A stretch of DNA of 44,066 nt from CAYXDO01 sp964463485 (GCA_964463485.1 CAYXDO010000088.1:1-44066); one strand, 5' to 3'. Shown: positions 1 through 8,196, numbered from the stretch's first letter. Translations and numbers: made by a program. Notes: generated from the letters alone by a model not told the origin.

Positions 1-191
1 GATTTCACCCTACAAAATATTCTGTCGAGCCGCGAATCGGGGTGAGAAATATGCGGTACAGCAAACTTCGTCGCAAATACTGAGTCTGGGAGCCTAAATC
101 GGGTCAAATCGGGTCAACCCCCATACATGCCCTTGGAGGGTGCGACGAATGGGTTCACGATCGTCATCTCCTCCGGGAGTATCATCCGCCG

Positions 192-1316
192 ATGCTCGTC
201 CGCCTCTCGGCCCTGGCTTGCTGCTCTCTCGTCGCCTGCGGCACGAGCTCGTCGCCCGACGGCGGCGCCTCCGAAGCAGATAGTGACCGCGGATTCGGAG
301 ACTCCCTCGCAGCGCCCGATGCCGGTGACGACGACGCCAGCCCCGATGCAGAAGCTCTCGACGCGAGCCTCGACGACGACGTCGGGCTCGTCGCCGATGC
401 GACGTCGTGCTCGACCACCGGAGTCGTGGCCCTCCCGGCCGACGACTCCATTCACCCTTCCGCACCGATCGAGTGGTGGTACTGGACCGGGCACCTCGAA
501 ACCGACGACGGTCGCTGGTTCGGCTTCGAAGAGGTCTTCTTTCGGGTCGTGCAGTTTGGACTGGCCGCCGAGATCGCTCACCATGGACTCACCGATGTCT
601 CGGGACGAAAGTTTCACTACACCGAGCAGCGAGCGTTCGGCACGCCGCGCACCGTCGCCAACGGCTTCGATCTGAGCCTGGGCCCGCTCTCGGCTTCCGG
701 AGGTGACGGCCATGATGTGCTCCACGCCGAGGTCGATGGCAACACACTCGACCTCGACCTCGACGCCATCGACCCACCCGTGCTCCAACACGGTGTCGGC
801 TACACGGACTACTCGTTCGGCGGAAATACGTACTACTACTCTCGCGAGCGAATGAGCGCGGTCGGAACTCTCACCACGACGACGGCGACGATCTCGGTTC
901 ATGGGTCGGCGTGGTTCGATCACCAGTGGGGCGATATTCGACCGGCCATCTCCGCTGGCTGGGATTGGTTTGCACTCCAACTAGACGATGGCCGCGAGAT
1001 CATGATCTTCGTCGTCCGCGTCGACGGAGAAGACGTCCTCGTGGGTGGGTCGCTGAGCTCCGACGATTGTCGGCAAACGGACATCGGCCCCGACGATTTC
1101 ACACTCACTCCGACGGGCTCGTGGGTAGCCTCGGACGGCTGTGAGTATCCGGCCGGCTGGGAACTCACCGTATTCGGAGAGACCTTCACCGTGGCGCCGG
1201 TGATTGCAGATCAAGAGCTGAAGACGCTGCTGCAAAGATATTGGGAAGGCGCGGCCGAGGTGGGTGGAGCTGCTCCCGGCCGAGCCTACGTGGAGCTCAC
1301 CGGCTACTGCCGCTAG
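192..1316 (+). CDS. Secreted AttH/CrtC-like lipoprotein (predicted secreted hydrolase family)
   Basis: 374 residues. The N-terminus is a lipoprotein signal with lipobox LVAC (Cys16). A disordered stretch rich in Asp, Ala and Ser (about 17-72) follows, typical of myxobacterial surface lipoproteins. The folded part starts near residue 85 and carries the family hallmark EWWYWTGH (94-101) followed by GRWFGFEEVFFR; the tail has YWEGAAEV and AYVELTGYC, also usual in this lipocalin-like double-barrel family (AttH / hydroxyneurosporene synthase-like). The domain looks full length. Members are often called secreted hydrolases but the reaction is generally unknown; lipid or carotenoid-like substrates are only a family-level guess. 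The ATG at 192 gives a complete signal peptide. It stands alone on the plus strand with no operon partner. Confidence 0.85.
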   Translation: MLVRLSALACCSLVACGTSSSPDGGASEADSDRGFGDSLAAPDAGDDDASPDAEALDASLDDDVGLVADATSCSTTGVVALPADDSIHPSAPIEWWYWTGHLETDDGRWFGFEEVFFRVVQFGLAAEIAHHGLTDVSGRKFHYTEQRAFGTPRTVANGFDLSLGPLSASGGDGHDVLHAEVDGNTLDLDLDAIDPPVLQHGVGYTDYSFGGNTYYYSRERMSAVGTLTTTTATISVHGSAWFDHQWGDIRPAISAGWDWFALQLDDGREIMIFVVRVDGEDVLVGGSLSSDDCRQTDIGPDDFTLTPTGSWVASDGCEYPAGWELTVFGETFTVAPVIADQELKTLLQRYWEGAAEVGGAAPGRAYVELTGYCR

Positions 1317-1550
1317 GGGCCGTTCGTGACGAAGCCGACCCGAGGCGAGCCGGCTCATCCGAACTTGATCCCCATGTACGTGTCCCTCTCTCCCGTGGCT
1401 TTCTCGCCGCAGCGCCAGAGGTCGATGTTCACGTTCGCTAGCGCAGTTCCAGCCCGGGCCGACAGGAAAGTCTCGGCCCCCTGGAGACTCCGCGTGAGCT
1501 TTGACGACAGTCCCTGCGGGACCCACACGGGGCCGGACGAGAATTCGTCG

Positions 1551-2248
1551 CTAACGCCTCTTTTTTTCGAGTTTTCGCTGGAGCTTGCGCTTCTTTTTGC
1601 GCGCCTTCGCTACGGCCTTGTCCTTGGCTGACTTTGCGCCGGACGTGGATTGGGTCGTGGAATGGGTCGCGGACGCAATTCGACCGCTGCCGAGAGCGGG
1701 GAGAAAAAAGGGATCAGGAACCGGTCGACCGAAGCGGCTCGGGTCTTGGTTCCGGGCCGTCACCCAGGCGTCGAGTCCTTCCTGAGTGCTCATGTCGTAA
1801 CCCATCTTCGATCCAAGCATGAAGAAGGACTTGGCCATACCGAAATTCGAAGTATCTGAAAGCTCCTTCTCGAGCCTCTTGGCCGCGTTCGAATCAAGCA
1901 CCGACAAACACTCACTCGCGGGCGTCGAGCCGAATTCGCGTCGTCTGAACTGAAAAAAAGCACGAAGCTCGTCGACGATCTCAGGCGCTTCACGCGCTTC
2001 GCATGAGACTTTGCGAGGGATCGTCCAGCACGTCACTGAAATCGGAGCTCGACATGTCAACGCCGACCCCGTGATGGCTCCAGGCGAAATCGAGCATCAG
2101 GCCGACCCACCTAGAGCCCTCGAGGCCGAGTCGGCGGAAAGCATCTTGCCCTTCAGGAGAGTCCTCGAATTGGCCGACGATTTCGTCGATCACTTCCTGA
2201 CGCCGACCTTCCGATGCGTCGTCTTGAGCCTCGTCCGATTCGTCTTCG
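1551..2248 (-). pseudogene. Truncated, frameshifted gene of unknown function
   Basis: Two minus-strand frames read as one broken protein. The first (from about 2248, with an internal GTG at 2193) gives an acidic start then VIDEIVGQFEDSPEGQDAF and ends soon after SSDFSDVLDD. The second, from about 2023 down to 1551, gives IPRKVSCEAREAPEIVDELR, then NFGMAKSFFMLGSKMGYD and a lysine/arginine tail KKKRKLQRKLEKKRR. A one-base shift near 2020-2024 joins them. The open frame continues upstream of 2193 until it meets the duplicated segment at 2249, so the 5' end seems to have been replaced. I do not recognise the family with confidence; the FGMAKS/MLG/EGLDAW pattern is like an uncharacterised bacterial family. 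No function is assigned. Confidence 0.45.
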
Positions 2249-2392
2249 GATTCGAAACAAGATGGGTTTCATCGTGGACCCTCACTCGCCGCCCGCAGCG
2301 ACTCGTCGGTGAGCTGATTGATCGTGGAAGTGAGCCTCCCCTCGAGCTGCGCCCGCTGCCCCGCGAGCTTCTGCTCGAGGGTCTCCCAGACG
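2249..2392 (+). repeat. 144-bp duplicate of the asmA-like/lgt junction
   Basis: This stretch matches 12131-12274 over its whole length with no gaps and only a few substitutions, in the same orientation. The parent copy contains the first codons of lgt and the last ~40 codons of the AsmA-like gene (minus strand). Here it is a free fragment: it ends abruptly at 2392, where a short tandem repeat starts, and at 2249 it interrupts the reading frame of the broken gene at 1551-2248. It carries the lgt start codon and the asmA-like stop but no complete gene. Confidence 0.9.
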
Positions 2393-2454
2393 CCCCCCGT
2401 TTTCGGACGGTGCCCCCCGTTTTCGGACGGTGCCCCCGTTTTCGGACGGTGCCC
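2393..2454 (+). repeat. Three tandem copies of a 19-20 bp GTTTTCGGACGGTG repeat
   Basis: Three head-to-tail units share the core CCCCCGTTTTCGGACGGTG. The 13-mer TTTCGGACGGTGC is the reverse complement of GCACCGTCCGAAA, which occurs three times at 11239-11294 just past the end of lgt. The repeat starts directly at the end of the duplicated asmA/lgt fragment. Confidence 0.85.
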
Positions 2455-2480
2455 GGCACCGCTCGCAATGGGCGGCGGCT

Positions 2481-2642
2481 GGACCCCAGATCATGCCTTG
2501 CCTGCCGGACCCCAGATCATGCCTGCCGGACCCCAGATCATGCCTGCCGGACCTCAGATCATGCCTGCCGGACCCCAGATCATGCCTGCCGGACCTCAGA
2601 TCATGCCTGCCGGACCCCAGATCATGCCCAGATCATGCCTGC
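2481..2642 (+). repeat. 21-bp minisatellite, seven units
   Basis: Units begin with GGACC(C/T)CAGATCATGCC and are followed by TGCC; starts are at 2481, 2507, 2528, 2549, 2570, 2591 and 2612. The middle five are exactly 21 bp, with a single C/T position alternating between units. The first has an internal insertion and the last repeats CAGATCATGCC inside itself. Because 21 is a multiple of three, all frames stay open and give artificial heptapeptide ORFs. No start signal or codon bias supports a protein. Confidence 0.9.
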
Positions 2643-2752
2643 CGGACCGTGATGCCTACCCACGGGCTGCGAGGGTCGTACCAGACGACCACCTTCCTCG
2701 CCTTCAGCTTTTCCGCGAGCTGGCTCGCGACGTAGTCGTGGAGCGGATGCAT
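2633..2752 (-). pseudogene. Remnant: N-terminus of a PglZ-domain protein
   Basis: From the ATG at 2752 the frame gives HPLHDYVASQLAEKLKARK then VVVWYDPR, which resembles the usual start of PglZ alkaline-phosphatase-superfamily proteins of BREX-type systems. After about 28 residues the frame runs into the 21-bp minisatellite and stops at 2633. Only a 39-codon stub is left of a protein that is normally several hundred residues long. It lies 120 bp downstream of the HNH gene, on the same strand, as the last member of the defence block. The family call rests on a short segment and on the neighbouring BREX-like genes. Confidence 0.5.
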
Positions 2753-2783
2753 GTCGGTATTCTCCCGGACGCAAGTATCGACG

Positions 2784-2873
2784 AACCCGCTTGCTGCTCA
2801 TGGATTGAAGACAAGCAGGTTTGCTGTTCGCAGGAGCGGCTTTCGTGAGCAGCGACGAGCCGCGAAGCGGGTT
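2784..2873. repeat. Interrupted inverted repeat between HNH gene and pglZ stub
   Basis: AACCCGCTTGCTGCTCA (2784-2800) is mirrored by TGAGCAGC (2846-2853) and AAGCGGGTT (2865-2873), with an 11-nt interruption in the second arm and about 45 nt of loop. It overlaps the end of the HNH gene. It could fold as a hairpin in the operon RNA or be a REP-like element. Confidence 0.4.
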
Positions 2874-3445
2874 CATTGGGTGCCATCCCGCTTCTTGATG
2901 GCGGCCGCGATGAGCGGGGCCTTCTTGGTCAGACCACCAAGGTCGAGCTCTCCCTCTTCGTACATTCGGTACCATTCGCGACGCTGCCGAACGACCCGTT
3001 CGTCATGTCCAAGATGCAGGCGATCGAGAACGAACTGCGCTCGAGCTCGTTCCTCGACCGGAACGCGATCGGTGAGAACGAGTTGCATTGATGGCAACTG
3101 CACCTCGAACCACTCGTTGATGACAGCAAACGGGTCGATGAGCTGCCCGGATTTGAGCGACTGCTTGCTCGAGTTGATCCAGCCGGCGGAGAATCGATAA
3201 TTCGTCCATTGGTAGGACTTGGTTCTGTCCTCGTCGACGCTGACGAAGTGATCAACGGTGCCCACCGGTTCGAACATCGCGCCATACGCGCAAAGCGACC
3301 CGAACGCGTCCGCCAACTGCAGGCGGAAATCCGACCAGTACGGCGGGGGTCGCCCCGCCGAGTGCTCGGCAAGCCACGCCGCTCCGCGGTCCTCGACACG
3401 CTCTTTGAAACCGTGAGGCCGTGGGCGGGGTTCAAAACGAATCAC
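2873..3445 (-). CDS. HNH endonuclease, partner of the upstream ATPase
   Basis: 190 residues from the GTG at 3445. This start is chosen because it overlaps the ATPase stop as GTGA, a classic coupling arrangement; an upstream ATG at 3490 would overlap by 49 bp. The core has FGSLCAYGAMFEPVGTVDHF, then a NYRFSAGWINSSK segment, matching the beta-beta-alpha metal nuclease layout (DH in the first strand turn, Asn in the helix). Such nucleases, paired with an SMC-like ATPase, are known from Septu (PtuA/PtuB) and related anti-phage modules. The likely role is DNA or RNA cleavage triggered through the ATPase. The gene looks intact although both flanks of the block are eroded. Confidence 0.75.
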   Translation of the reverse strand: MIRFEPRPRPHGFKERVEDRGAAWLAEHSAGRPPPYWSDFRLQLADAFGSLCAYGAMFEPVGTVDHFVSVDEDRTKSYQWTNYRFSAGWINSSKQSLKSGQLIDPFAVINEWFEVQLPSMQLVLTDRVPVEERARAQFVLDRLHLGHDERVVRQRREWYRMYEEGELDLGGLTKKAPLIAAAIKKRDGTQ

Positions 3446-4758
3446 GGCTGCCCCGCGGCCTTCTCGAGCTTCACGATCCAGCGCGGCCAAAACGGGTCAT
3501 GTCCGGCAAGCACGCGCTGCAACTCTGCGTGAATCGCCTCTTTCGTCGCGAGGGCCGGCGGCAGCGAACCCGCATCGCCTCGCATCCATGACTCGGCGGC
3601 TTCGACCGCTTTCTCAGCCTCGACAGATCGCGCCTGCCTAAGTCCAAACGTGTCCGAGACTAACCAGTTGATGATGTCGCCCTGCATGACCCAGGGCTTT
3701 TCGTGCACGGCCACGACGTGGTCCGTCAAATCGAGCAAGAACAGCTTGTCGGTCGCGACGTCGAAGAAAGGCTCAACCGACGCGAGGACCATAGGTGAGT
3801 GCGTCGTGCCCACGACCTGGAGCTTCACGTCTTGGTTCAGCGCGCGAAGCAAGCTCGGGAGGATCGTACGTTGCCACTTCGGATGGAGGTGACTCTCGAT
3901 CTCGTCGATGAGAAAGACGAGCGATGAGTTCGGCGAACGCTTCTTGAGGTCGGCCACGATGCAGTGCTCGCGCCACGCCCACACGACGAGGTACGCGAGG
4001 CCGAGAATGCGGCGCAGACTCGCGGGAGCGTGCGCAACGGGCAGGTCACCCGCAGGCCCGGTCACGACCGGGTAGTCTCGAGCGTCGTCTACAAAGACGC
4101 GCTGCACTCGGCGCGTGAGACGGAACTGTTCTTCGCTCGAGAGCTGCTCAACCAGCGAAGCGAGTCGGTCGAAATCGGCATTGCCAGGCTGCGCGGCCCA
4201 TCGGCTCACATCGCGCACGAGCCCCTCACAGACGCGCGAGGGCTCGTCAGTGCCCTGCTCGAGACCTTCCCAGATGTTCCGCTCTTGAAATTGGTAGGTG
4301 TTGTTCCCGCCCCACGGCGCCTGTCCAGGCCACCGAAATTCTTCGCCGGCGCGCAGCGGGTCTCGCACCGAGATGCCGCCATCGACTCGGAGGTAGATCA
4401 CCAGAGGCCGCTGCATCTCGCGCTCCTCCATCTCAGCCTCCTCGTCGGGCGTTGGGGCCAGGTAAGCATCCCCAGGCCTGATCGGTCGCCCGCCCCACCT
4501 CGAATTTCGGAAGTCGTAGGTGACGGCAGCCCGTCTGCCGGACGCGCTCCAAGCAATCTGGGCGCCCTCCTTCTCGGGGACGACTCCTTTGCCGCCCCAG
4601 GTGAGGGGCCATACCCCCGTGAGCGCCCACCATGCAGCGTCGAGGAGGAGCGTCTTTCCGAGCCCGTTGTCGCCCGTGATGAGGTTCAGCCGAGACCCGA
4701 GCTCCAACTTCATCTCGGCCGCCGGTCCCACGTTTCGTAGCTGAAGCCACTCAAGCAT
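3442..4758 (-). CDS. SMC/OLD-type AAA ATPase (AAA_21/23-like), defence-associated
   Basis: 438 residues. It begins LEWLQLRNVGP, as is usual for RecF/OLD-like ATPases. Walker A is GDNGLGKT (29-36); Walker B with the following ABC-type features is LVFLIDEIESHLHP (about 270-290); a TTHSP switch histidine follows near 320. There is no TOPRIM domain at the C-terminus, so it is a stand-alone ATPase and probably acts through the HNH nuclease encoded right after it. Its ATG overlaps the upstream gene by 8 bp and its stop overlaps the HNH start, so HTH, BREX-like protein, ATPase and HNH appear to be one transcript. Regulation by the small HTH protein at the operon head is plausible. Confidence 0.8.
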   Translation of the reverse strand: MLEWLQLRNVGPAAEMKLELGSRLNLITGDNGLGKTLLLDAAWWALTGVWPLTWGGKGVVPEKEGAQIAWSASGRRAAVTYDFRNSRWGGRPIRPGDAYLAPTPDEEAEMEEREMQRPLVIYLRVDGGISVRDPLRAGEEFRWPGQAPWGGNNTYQFQERNIWEGLEQGTDEPSRVCEGLVRDVSRWAAQPGNADFDRLASLVEQLSSEEQFRLTRRVQRVFVDDARDYPVVTGPAGDLPVAHAPASLRRILGLAYLVVWAWREHCIVADLKKRSPNSSLVFLIDEIESHLHPKWQRTILPSLLRALNQDVKLQVVGTTHSPMVLASVEPFFDVATDKLFLLDLTDHVVAVHEKPWVMQGDIINWLVSDTFGLRQARSVEAEKAVEAAESWMRGDAGSLPPALATKEAIHAELQRVLAGHDPFWPRWIVKLEKAAGQP

Positions 4759-5509
4759 TGGTCTTGCCTTTCCTCGTCTTTCTCGAGCCGCCGCTCGCCG
4801 TAGGAGCCTCGAGGAGGTTCTTCAGGGCGGACTTCACGGCCGGCGACGTGCGGTCCTTGACCAACTCATCGACGCTGCGCGTGGGCGCCTTGCGCGCGGC
4901 CCACTTCCCGTCGGTGCCCTCGACCCAGAACACGTCCTCGAGCCCGTGAGCGATGGCGAGGCTGCGGTCCTTCGCGCACTTCGGCACCACACGCTCGGGC
5001 CAGAGGTGCATCGCGAGGTGGGCCCACTCGTACTTGCCATCGCAGAGCGCGTCCCAGGTGGACTTCAGCTCCTTCTGCCAGGACTTGTTCTGCGGGACGA
5101 GGCGCCAGAGCGGTGCGAAGTTGATGATGACGCCGTCATCGAGGTTCGGCTTCCAGAGCGGCGCGACGCGCTTCACCTCGTCGAGGAAAGCGCGCAGCTC
5201 GTCAACCACCGCTTCCTGCGCGGCGAGCGTCTTGCGCTGGACTGCGGTCGCGCCGTCGCGCAGCTCGCTGGTGAGCGACTCGAGACGCCGCTCCTCGTGC
5301 GCGAGCTTCGGCGCCGCGTAGTCGTTCTGGACGCGGAAGAGCGTGTCCTTGCTGAAGGCGAAGCGGTGCGTGCGCGGGAAGCGGCGTCCGAGCTGGCCTT
5401 TGGTATTCCACCACTTGGCGACGTCCATCTCGCCGAACCGCGCGACCACGAGGCGCAGCTTGAGCAAGCGATCGAGCTCGAGCTCGAGCTCTGTCGTCGC
5501 GGCGGTCAT
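4751..5509 (-). CDS. BREX-like protein: BrxE-like head joined to a PglX-type C-terminal region
   Basis: 252 residues. Residues about 8-50 (LKLRLVVARFGEMDVAKWWN ... FPRTHRFA) recall the start of BrxE-like proteins. The rest, with WKPNLDDGVIINFAPLWRL, KYEWAHLAMHLWPERV and DRSLAIAHGLEDVFW, recalls the extreme C-terminus of PglX-type adenine methyltransferases. No methyltransferase motif (NPPY or SAM site) is present, so the protein cannot methylate DNA on its own. It may be an in-frame fusion left by deletion of the central BREX genes, or a small stand-alone family. It starts 6 bp after the HTH gene and overlaps the ATPase gene. Family calls are from memory of motifs and moderately sure. Confidence 0.55.
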   Translation of the reverse strand: MTAATTELELELDRLLKLRLVVARFGEMDVAKWWNTKGQLGRRFPRTHRFAFSKDTLFRVQNDYAAPKLAHEERRLESLTSELRDGATAVQRKTLAAQEAVVDELRAFLDEVKRVAPLWKPNLDDGVIINFAPLWRLVPQNKSWQKELKSTWDALCDGKYEWAHLAMHLWPERVVPKCAKDRSLAIAHGLEDVFWVEGTDGKWAARKAPTRSVDELVKDRTSPAVKSALKNLLEAPTASGGSRKTRKGKTNA

Positions 5510-5515
5510 TCGCGA

Positions 5516-5701
5516 TCATCCCGTATCACGAGCGGCCTTCTGCTGCTCGATCCAATGGTCGAGGTCGACACGTTTGAACCGCCACTGCCCGCGCACCTTG
5601 AACGCCGGCAGCTCGCCCTTCTGGGCCATCGTGTAGACGGTCTTCTCCGCGACTTTGAGCAACCGGCCGACCTCGGGCAGCGTGAGAATCTCGTCCGTCA
5701 T
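5516..5701 (-). CDS. Excisionase-family HTH DNA-binding protein (MerR-like, HTH_17)
   Basis: 61 residues, of which nearly all form the excisionase/MerR-type winged helix: EILTLPEVGRLLKVAEKTVY followed by GELPAFKVRGQWRFKRVDLD, ending HWIEQQK. Proteins of this size often sit at the head of BREX and other defence operons or mobile elements, and regulate the operon or act as directionality factors. It is the first gene of the minus-strand block, 6 bp before the BREX-like gene, and its promoter region lies between its ATG and the repeat array that starts near 5773. Confidence 0.8.
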   Translation of the reverse strand: MTDEILTLPEVGRLLKVAEKTVYTMAQKGELPAFKVRGQWRFKRVDLDHWIEQQKAARDTG

Positions 5702-5738
5702 GTTGGACCAGGCTCCACCTGGGTTAGCGGTTGTCAGA

Positions 5739-5749
5739 GGTTGCCAACC
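5739..5749. promoter_or_regulatory. Possible operator upstream of the HTH gene
   Basis: GGTTGCCAACC is a perfect 11-bp palindrome 38 bp upstream of the HTH start, and a second half-like GGTTGTCA lies next to it. The placement suits autoregulation by the HTH protein, but the site is short and the role is only inferred. Confidence 0.2.
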
Positions 5750-5772
5750 GACGCCAGTCTACACCAGGCGAC

Positions 5773-6262
5773 GAGGGGCCATCCATTCCCGAGGACGCGT
5801 CGATCGACCCCAAGCGGCGACCCCGGCCGTCCCGAGGACGCGTCGACGCCCAGCGGCAACCCCGCCCGTCCCAGGACGGAGCGATCGACCCCAAGCGGCG
5901 ACCCCGCCCGTCCCAGGGACGGAGCGATCGACCCCAAGCGGCGACCCCGCCCGTCCCGGGGACGGAGCGATCGACCCCAAGCGGCGCCCGTCCCAGGGAC
6001 GGAGCGATCGACCCCAAGCGGCGACTCCGCCCGGCCCCGGGGATGGGGCCATCGACCCCAAGCGGCACCCCCGCCCGTCCCGGGGATGGGGCCATCGACC
6101 CACAGCGGCGACCCCGCCCGTTCCAGGACGGAGCGATCGACCCCAGGCGGCGACCCGCCCGTCCCGGGGATGAGGCCATCGACCCCAAGCGGCGACCCGC
6201 CCCGGGGATGAGGCCATCGACCCCAAGCGGCGACCCCGCCCGTCCCGGGGACGGAGCATCAG
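5773..6262 (+). repeat. Tandem array of ~43-bp GC-rich units (about 11)
   Basis: Each unit contains GATCGACCCCAAGCGGCGAC followed by CCCGCCCGTCCC and GGGGACGGAGC or GGGGATGGGGCC. Unit lengths vary from about 37 to 44 bp through small deletions. Sub-variants (GAGCGATCGACC, GGGGCCATCGACC, GAGGCCATCGACC) are partly clustered, as expected for growth by local duplication. CCGTCCCGGGGACGG inside the units is self-complementary. There are no unique spacers, so this is not CRISPR. All six frames are open across it and give spurious proline/arginine-rich ORFs. It separates the minus-strand defence block from the plus-strand remnants. Confidence 0.9.
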
Positions 6263-6358
6263 CCCCCGCCGGTTGGGAATTTCCGCTCGTGAATCCCCAA
6301 CACAGAACACAGATACAACGACGCCGCACACCGAACTTACGCCCCTGATCTTTCCCCT

Positions 6359-6835
6359 GATATATGGAAAGGGTTTCGCACGGAGGACGCTAAATGGCTT
6401 CACTCATCACCCGGAGAGTTGCTTCTCAAGCTCATCACCGATGCTCTCGAGCACGTCACGGCGAAGTCGTGGTCGCCGCGGAGGCGCTCGGTGTGACGCT
6501 CAAGAAGATCCGCGCCCTCGAGATCGACCGAGCCGGAAGGCCGCTCGAGACCGGGCTCTTCAACGCCCGTCGCGACGCGCTCAGTGAGTGGAGCCTCTTT
6601 GTCCATGCGGTCGAGAACGTCCATCGAACCGAGCACCCGGATTCGGCCAGCGCGCACGAGGCGCTCCTCGGGCCCTGGCGACGGCTTCTTGCAGCCGGAG
6701 TCGTGGTTGCCAAAGACGACCCCGAAGCGATCGTCACCCCTCCTCCGGCTGACGTTCCGGCGGCTCCGCTGGCCGGTTCAGACATGAACCTGAGTTCTCT
6801 CTCCATTCCTGTCCACCGACGGCTGACACCCAGCA
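6359..6835 (+). pseudogene. Frameshifted remnant of an unrecognised protein
   Basis: One frame reads WKGFRTEDAKWLHSSPGELL followed by LKLITDALEHVTAKS up to about 6470; the next frame continues VVAAEALGVTLKKIRALEID, then RRDALSEWSLFVHAVENVHR and SASAHEALLGPWRRLLAAGV. Both parts have the high third-position GC of real genes, so a single base change near 6462-6478 probably split one reading frame. A good Shine-Dalgarno-like GGAGGA precedes the ATG at 6394, but the protein-like sequence begins before it in the other frame, so that ATG is probably accidental. The start may have been lost at the repeat array. I do not recognise the family. It lies directly before the HerA-like pseudogene. Confidence 0.45.
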
Positions 6836-8196
6836 GTGCGCTCGTCTCTCAAGCTGGGGGTACGCGGAGCCATCGACGGCGCCGATCGCGGCGCGTTCGA
6901 GTTGCCTGTGGACGACCTCCTCACCCACTGCGTCATCACGGGCATGACCGGGACCGGCAAGACCGGGCTGCTCATCGTTCTGGTCGAGGAGGCGCTCCGC
7001 GCTCGGATCCCTGTCCTTCTGATCGACGTCAAAGGTGATCTGCCGAACCTCAAATTGGCGTTTCCCAGCTTTGATCCTGAAGAAATGAAGCCTTGGGTGG
7101 AAGCCGCTCGCGGAGACGAAGATGGCGTTGCCGATCTTCCACTGGTCGCGGCGGCCACCGAAAGGAGAAAGTCGGAGCTCGCGAAGTGGTCGATTGCCGA
7201 GCCGGAGCTCACGGACCTTCTGAACAGCAGCCACATTCGAATCCTCACGCCTGGAGGAGATGCCGGCGAGCCCATTCATCTCCTGTCTGCGCTCGAGCGT
7301 CGCTCGGCGCGCTGGGACGATCATCTCGACGGAGCGCGCGACACCTTGAGCGCCGCCGTATCTCTGCTGCTCCGGCTCGTCGGCCGCGATCCCGATCCGG
7401 GCCAAAGCCGAGAACATGCTCTGCTCTCCGTCTTGGCGGAGCGCCGGCACCGATCGGGCAGCCCGGCCAACCTCGCTGCGCTGCTCGAGGATGTGCTCGA
7501 TCCCCCATTGAGACCCTTGGGGCCCTTCCGGTCGACCAGTATATCGGGCAAGCCAGGCGCAGCGAGCTCGCCGCTGACCTCAACAACCTCCTCGCGTCCC
7601 CGACGCTCGCGACCTGGAGGCAAGGCCAGGACTTGGATGTCGCAGGCTGGATGTCCTCCGTCGAAGGCAAGACGCCGGCGACGATCGTGAGTGTGGCTCA
7701 CCTCGATGAAGAGTCCCGGCTCTTGGCGCTGGGAGTCGTCCTGGAAGAGACGCTCAGCTGGGTCCGAAGCCTTCCGGGAACGAGCCAGCTCAGAGCCTTG
7801 ATCGTGTTCGACGAAGTCTTTGGCTTCATGCCACCGAGCCCCAGGAGCCCTCCGACCAAGAGGCCCATGGTGTCGCTGATGAAACAAGCCAGAGCCTATG
7901 GAGTGGGTTGTTTGGTGGCCACCCAGAATCCCATGGATCTCGACTACCGAGCCCTGAGTAATGCGGGCACCTGGATGCTGGGCCGACTTCAGACGGACGC
8001 CGATCGGGCCCGGGTCGTGGAAGGATTGGGGGAGGACAAGAAGAAGAGCCCAGTGGCAGGCCTCCTGAAGAGGATCGCCCCGCGGTGGTTCGTCGTGCGA
8101 GACGCGAAAGGCGAGCTTTCGATTCTCCATCCTCGATGGGCGATGTCATATCTGCGGGGGCCGATGACGAGCCAAGAAATCCGCCGACTCGGATGA
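6836..8196 (+). pseudogene. Frameshifted HerA/VirB4-like P-loop ATPase
   Basis: The first part (GTG at 6836 to about 7505) carries RGAIDGADRGAFELPVDDLL and Walker A GMTGTGKT, then IPVLLIDVKGDLPNL. The second part, in the next frame to 8196, carries PIETLGALPVDQYIGQARRS, Walker B LIVFDEVFGFMP, a sensor-like LVATQNPMDLD and the end MTSQEIRRLG. The two frames meet in a C-rich run near 7501-7505, consistent with loss of one base. Proteins of this class are HerA-type DNA pumps or translocases found in plasmids and defence islands. The reading frame cannot give a full ATPase unless slippage occurs. It is followed 31 bp later by another broken gene. Confidence 0.7.

Noticed and set aside
1510..1522. 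Intrinsic terminator after the lipoprotein gene
   Set aside because: GTCCCTGCGGGAC can fold but the nearest T run (1559-1567) is too far away and lies in coding sequence of the broken minus-strand gene.
2011..2848. Heptapeptide-repeat proteins (PDHACRT or PAGPQIM) over the minisatellite
   Set aside because: They follow simply from a 21-bp unit; no start signal, codon bias or conserved flanks.
5773..6262. CRISPR array
   Set aside because: Units follow each other directly with no unique spacers, vary in length by small deletions, and have no cas genes nearby.
4946..6348. Long plus-strand ORFs rich in Pro/Arg/Ser across the repeat array
   Set aside because: All frames stay open there because the array lacks stop codons; upstream parts are the complement of the 252-residue gene and have no family motifs.
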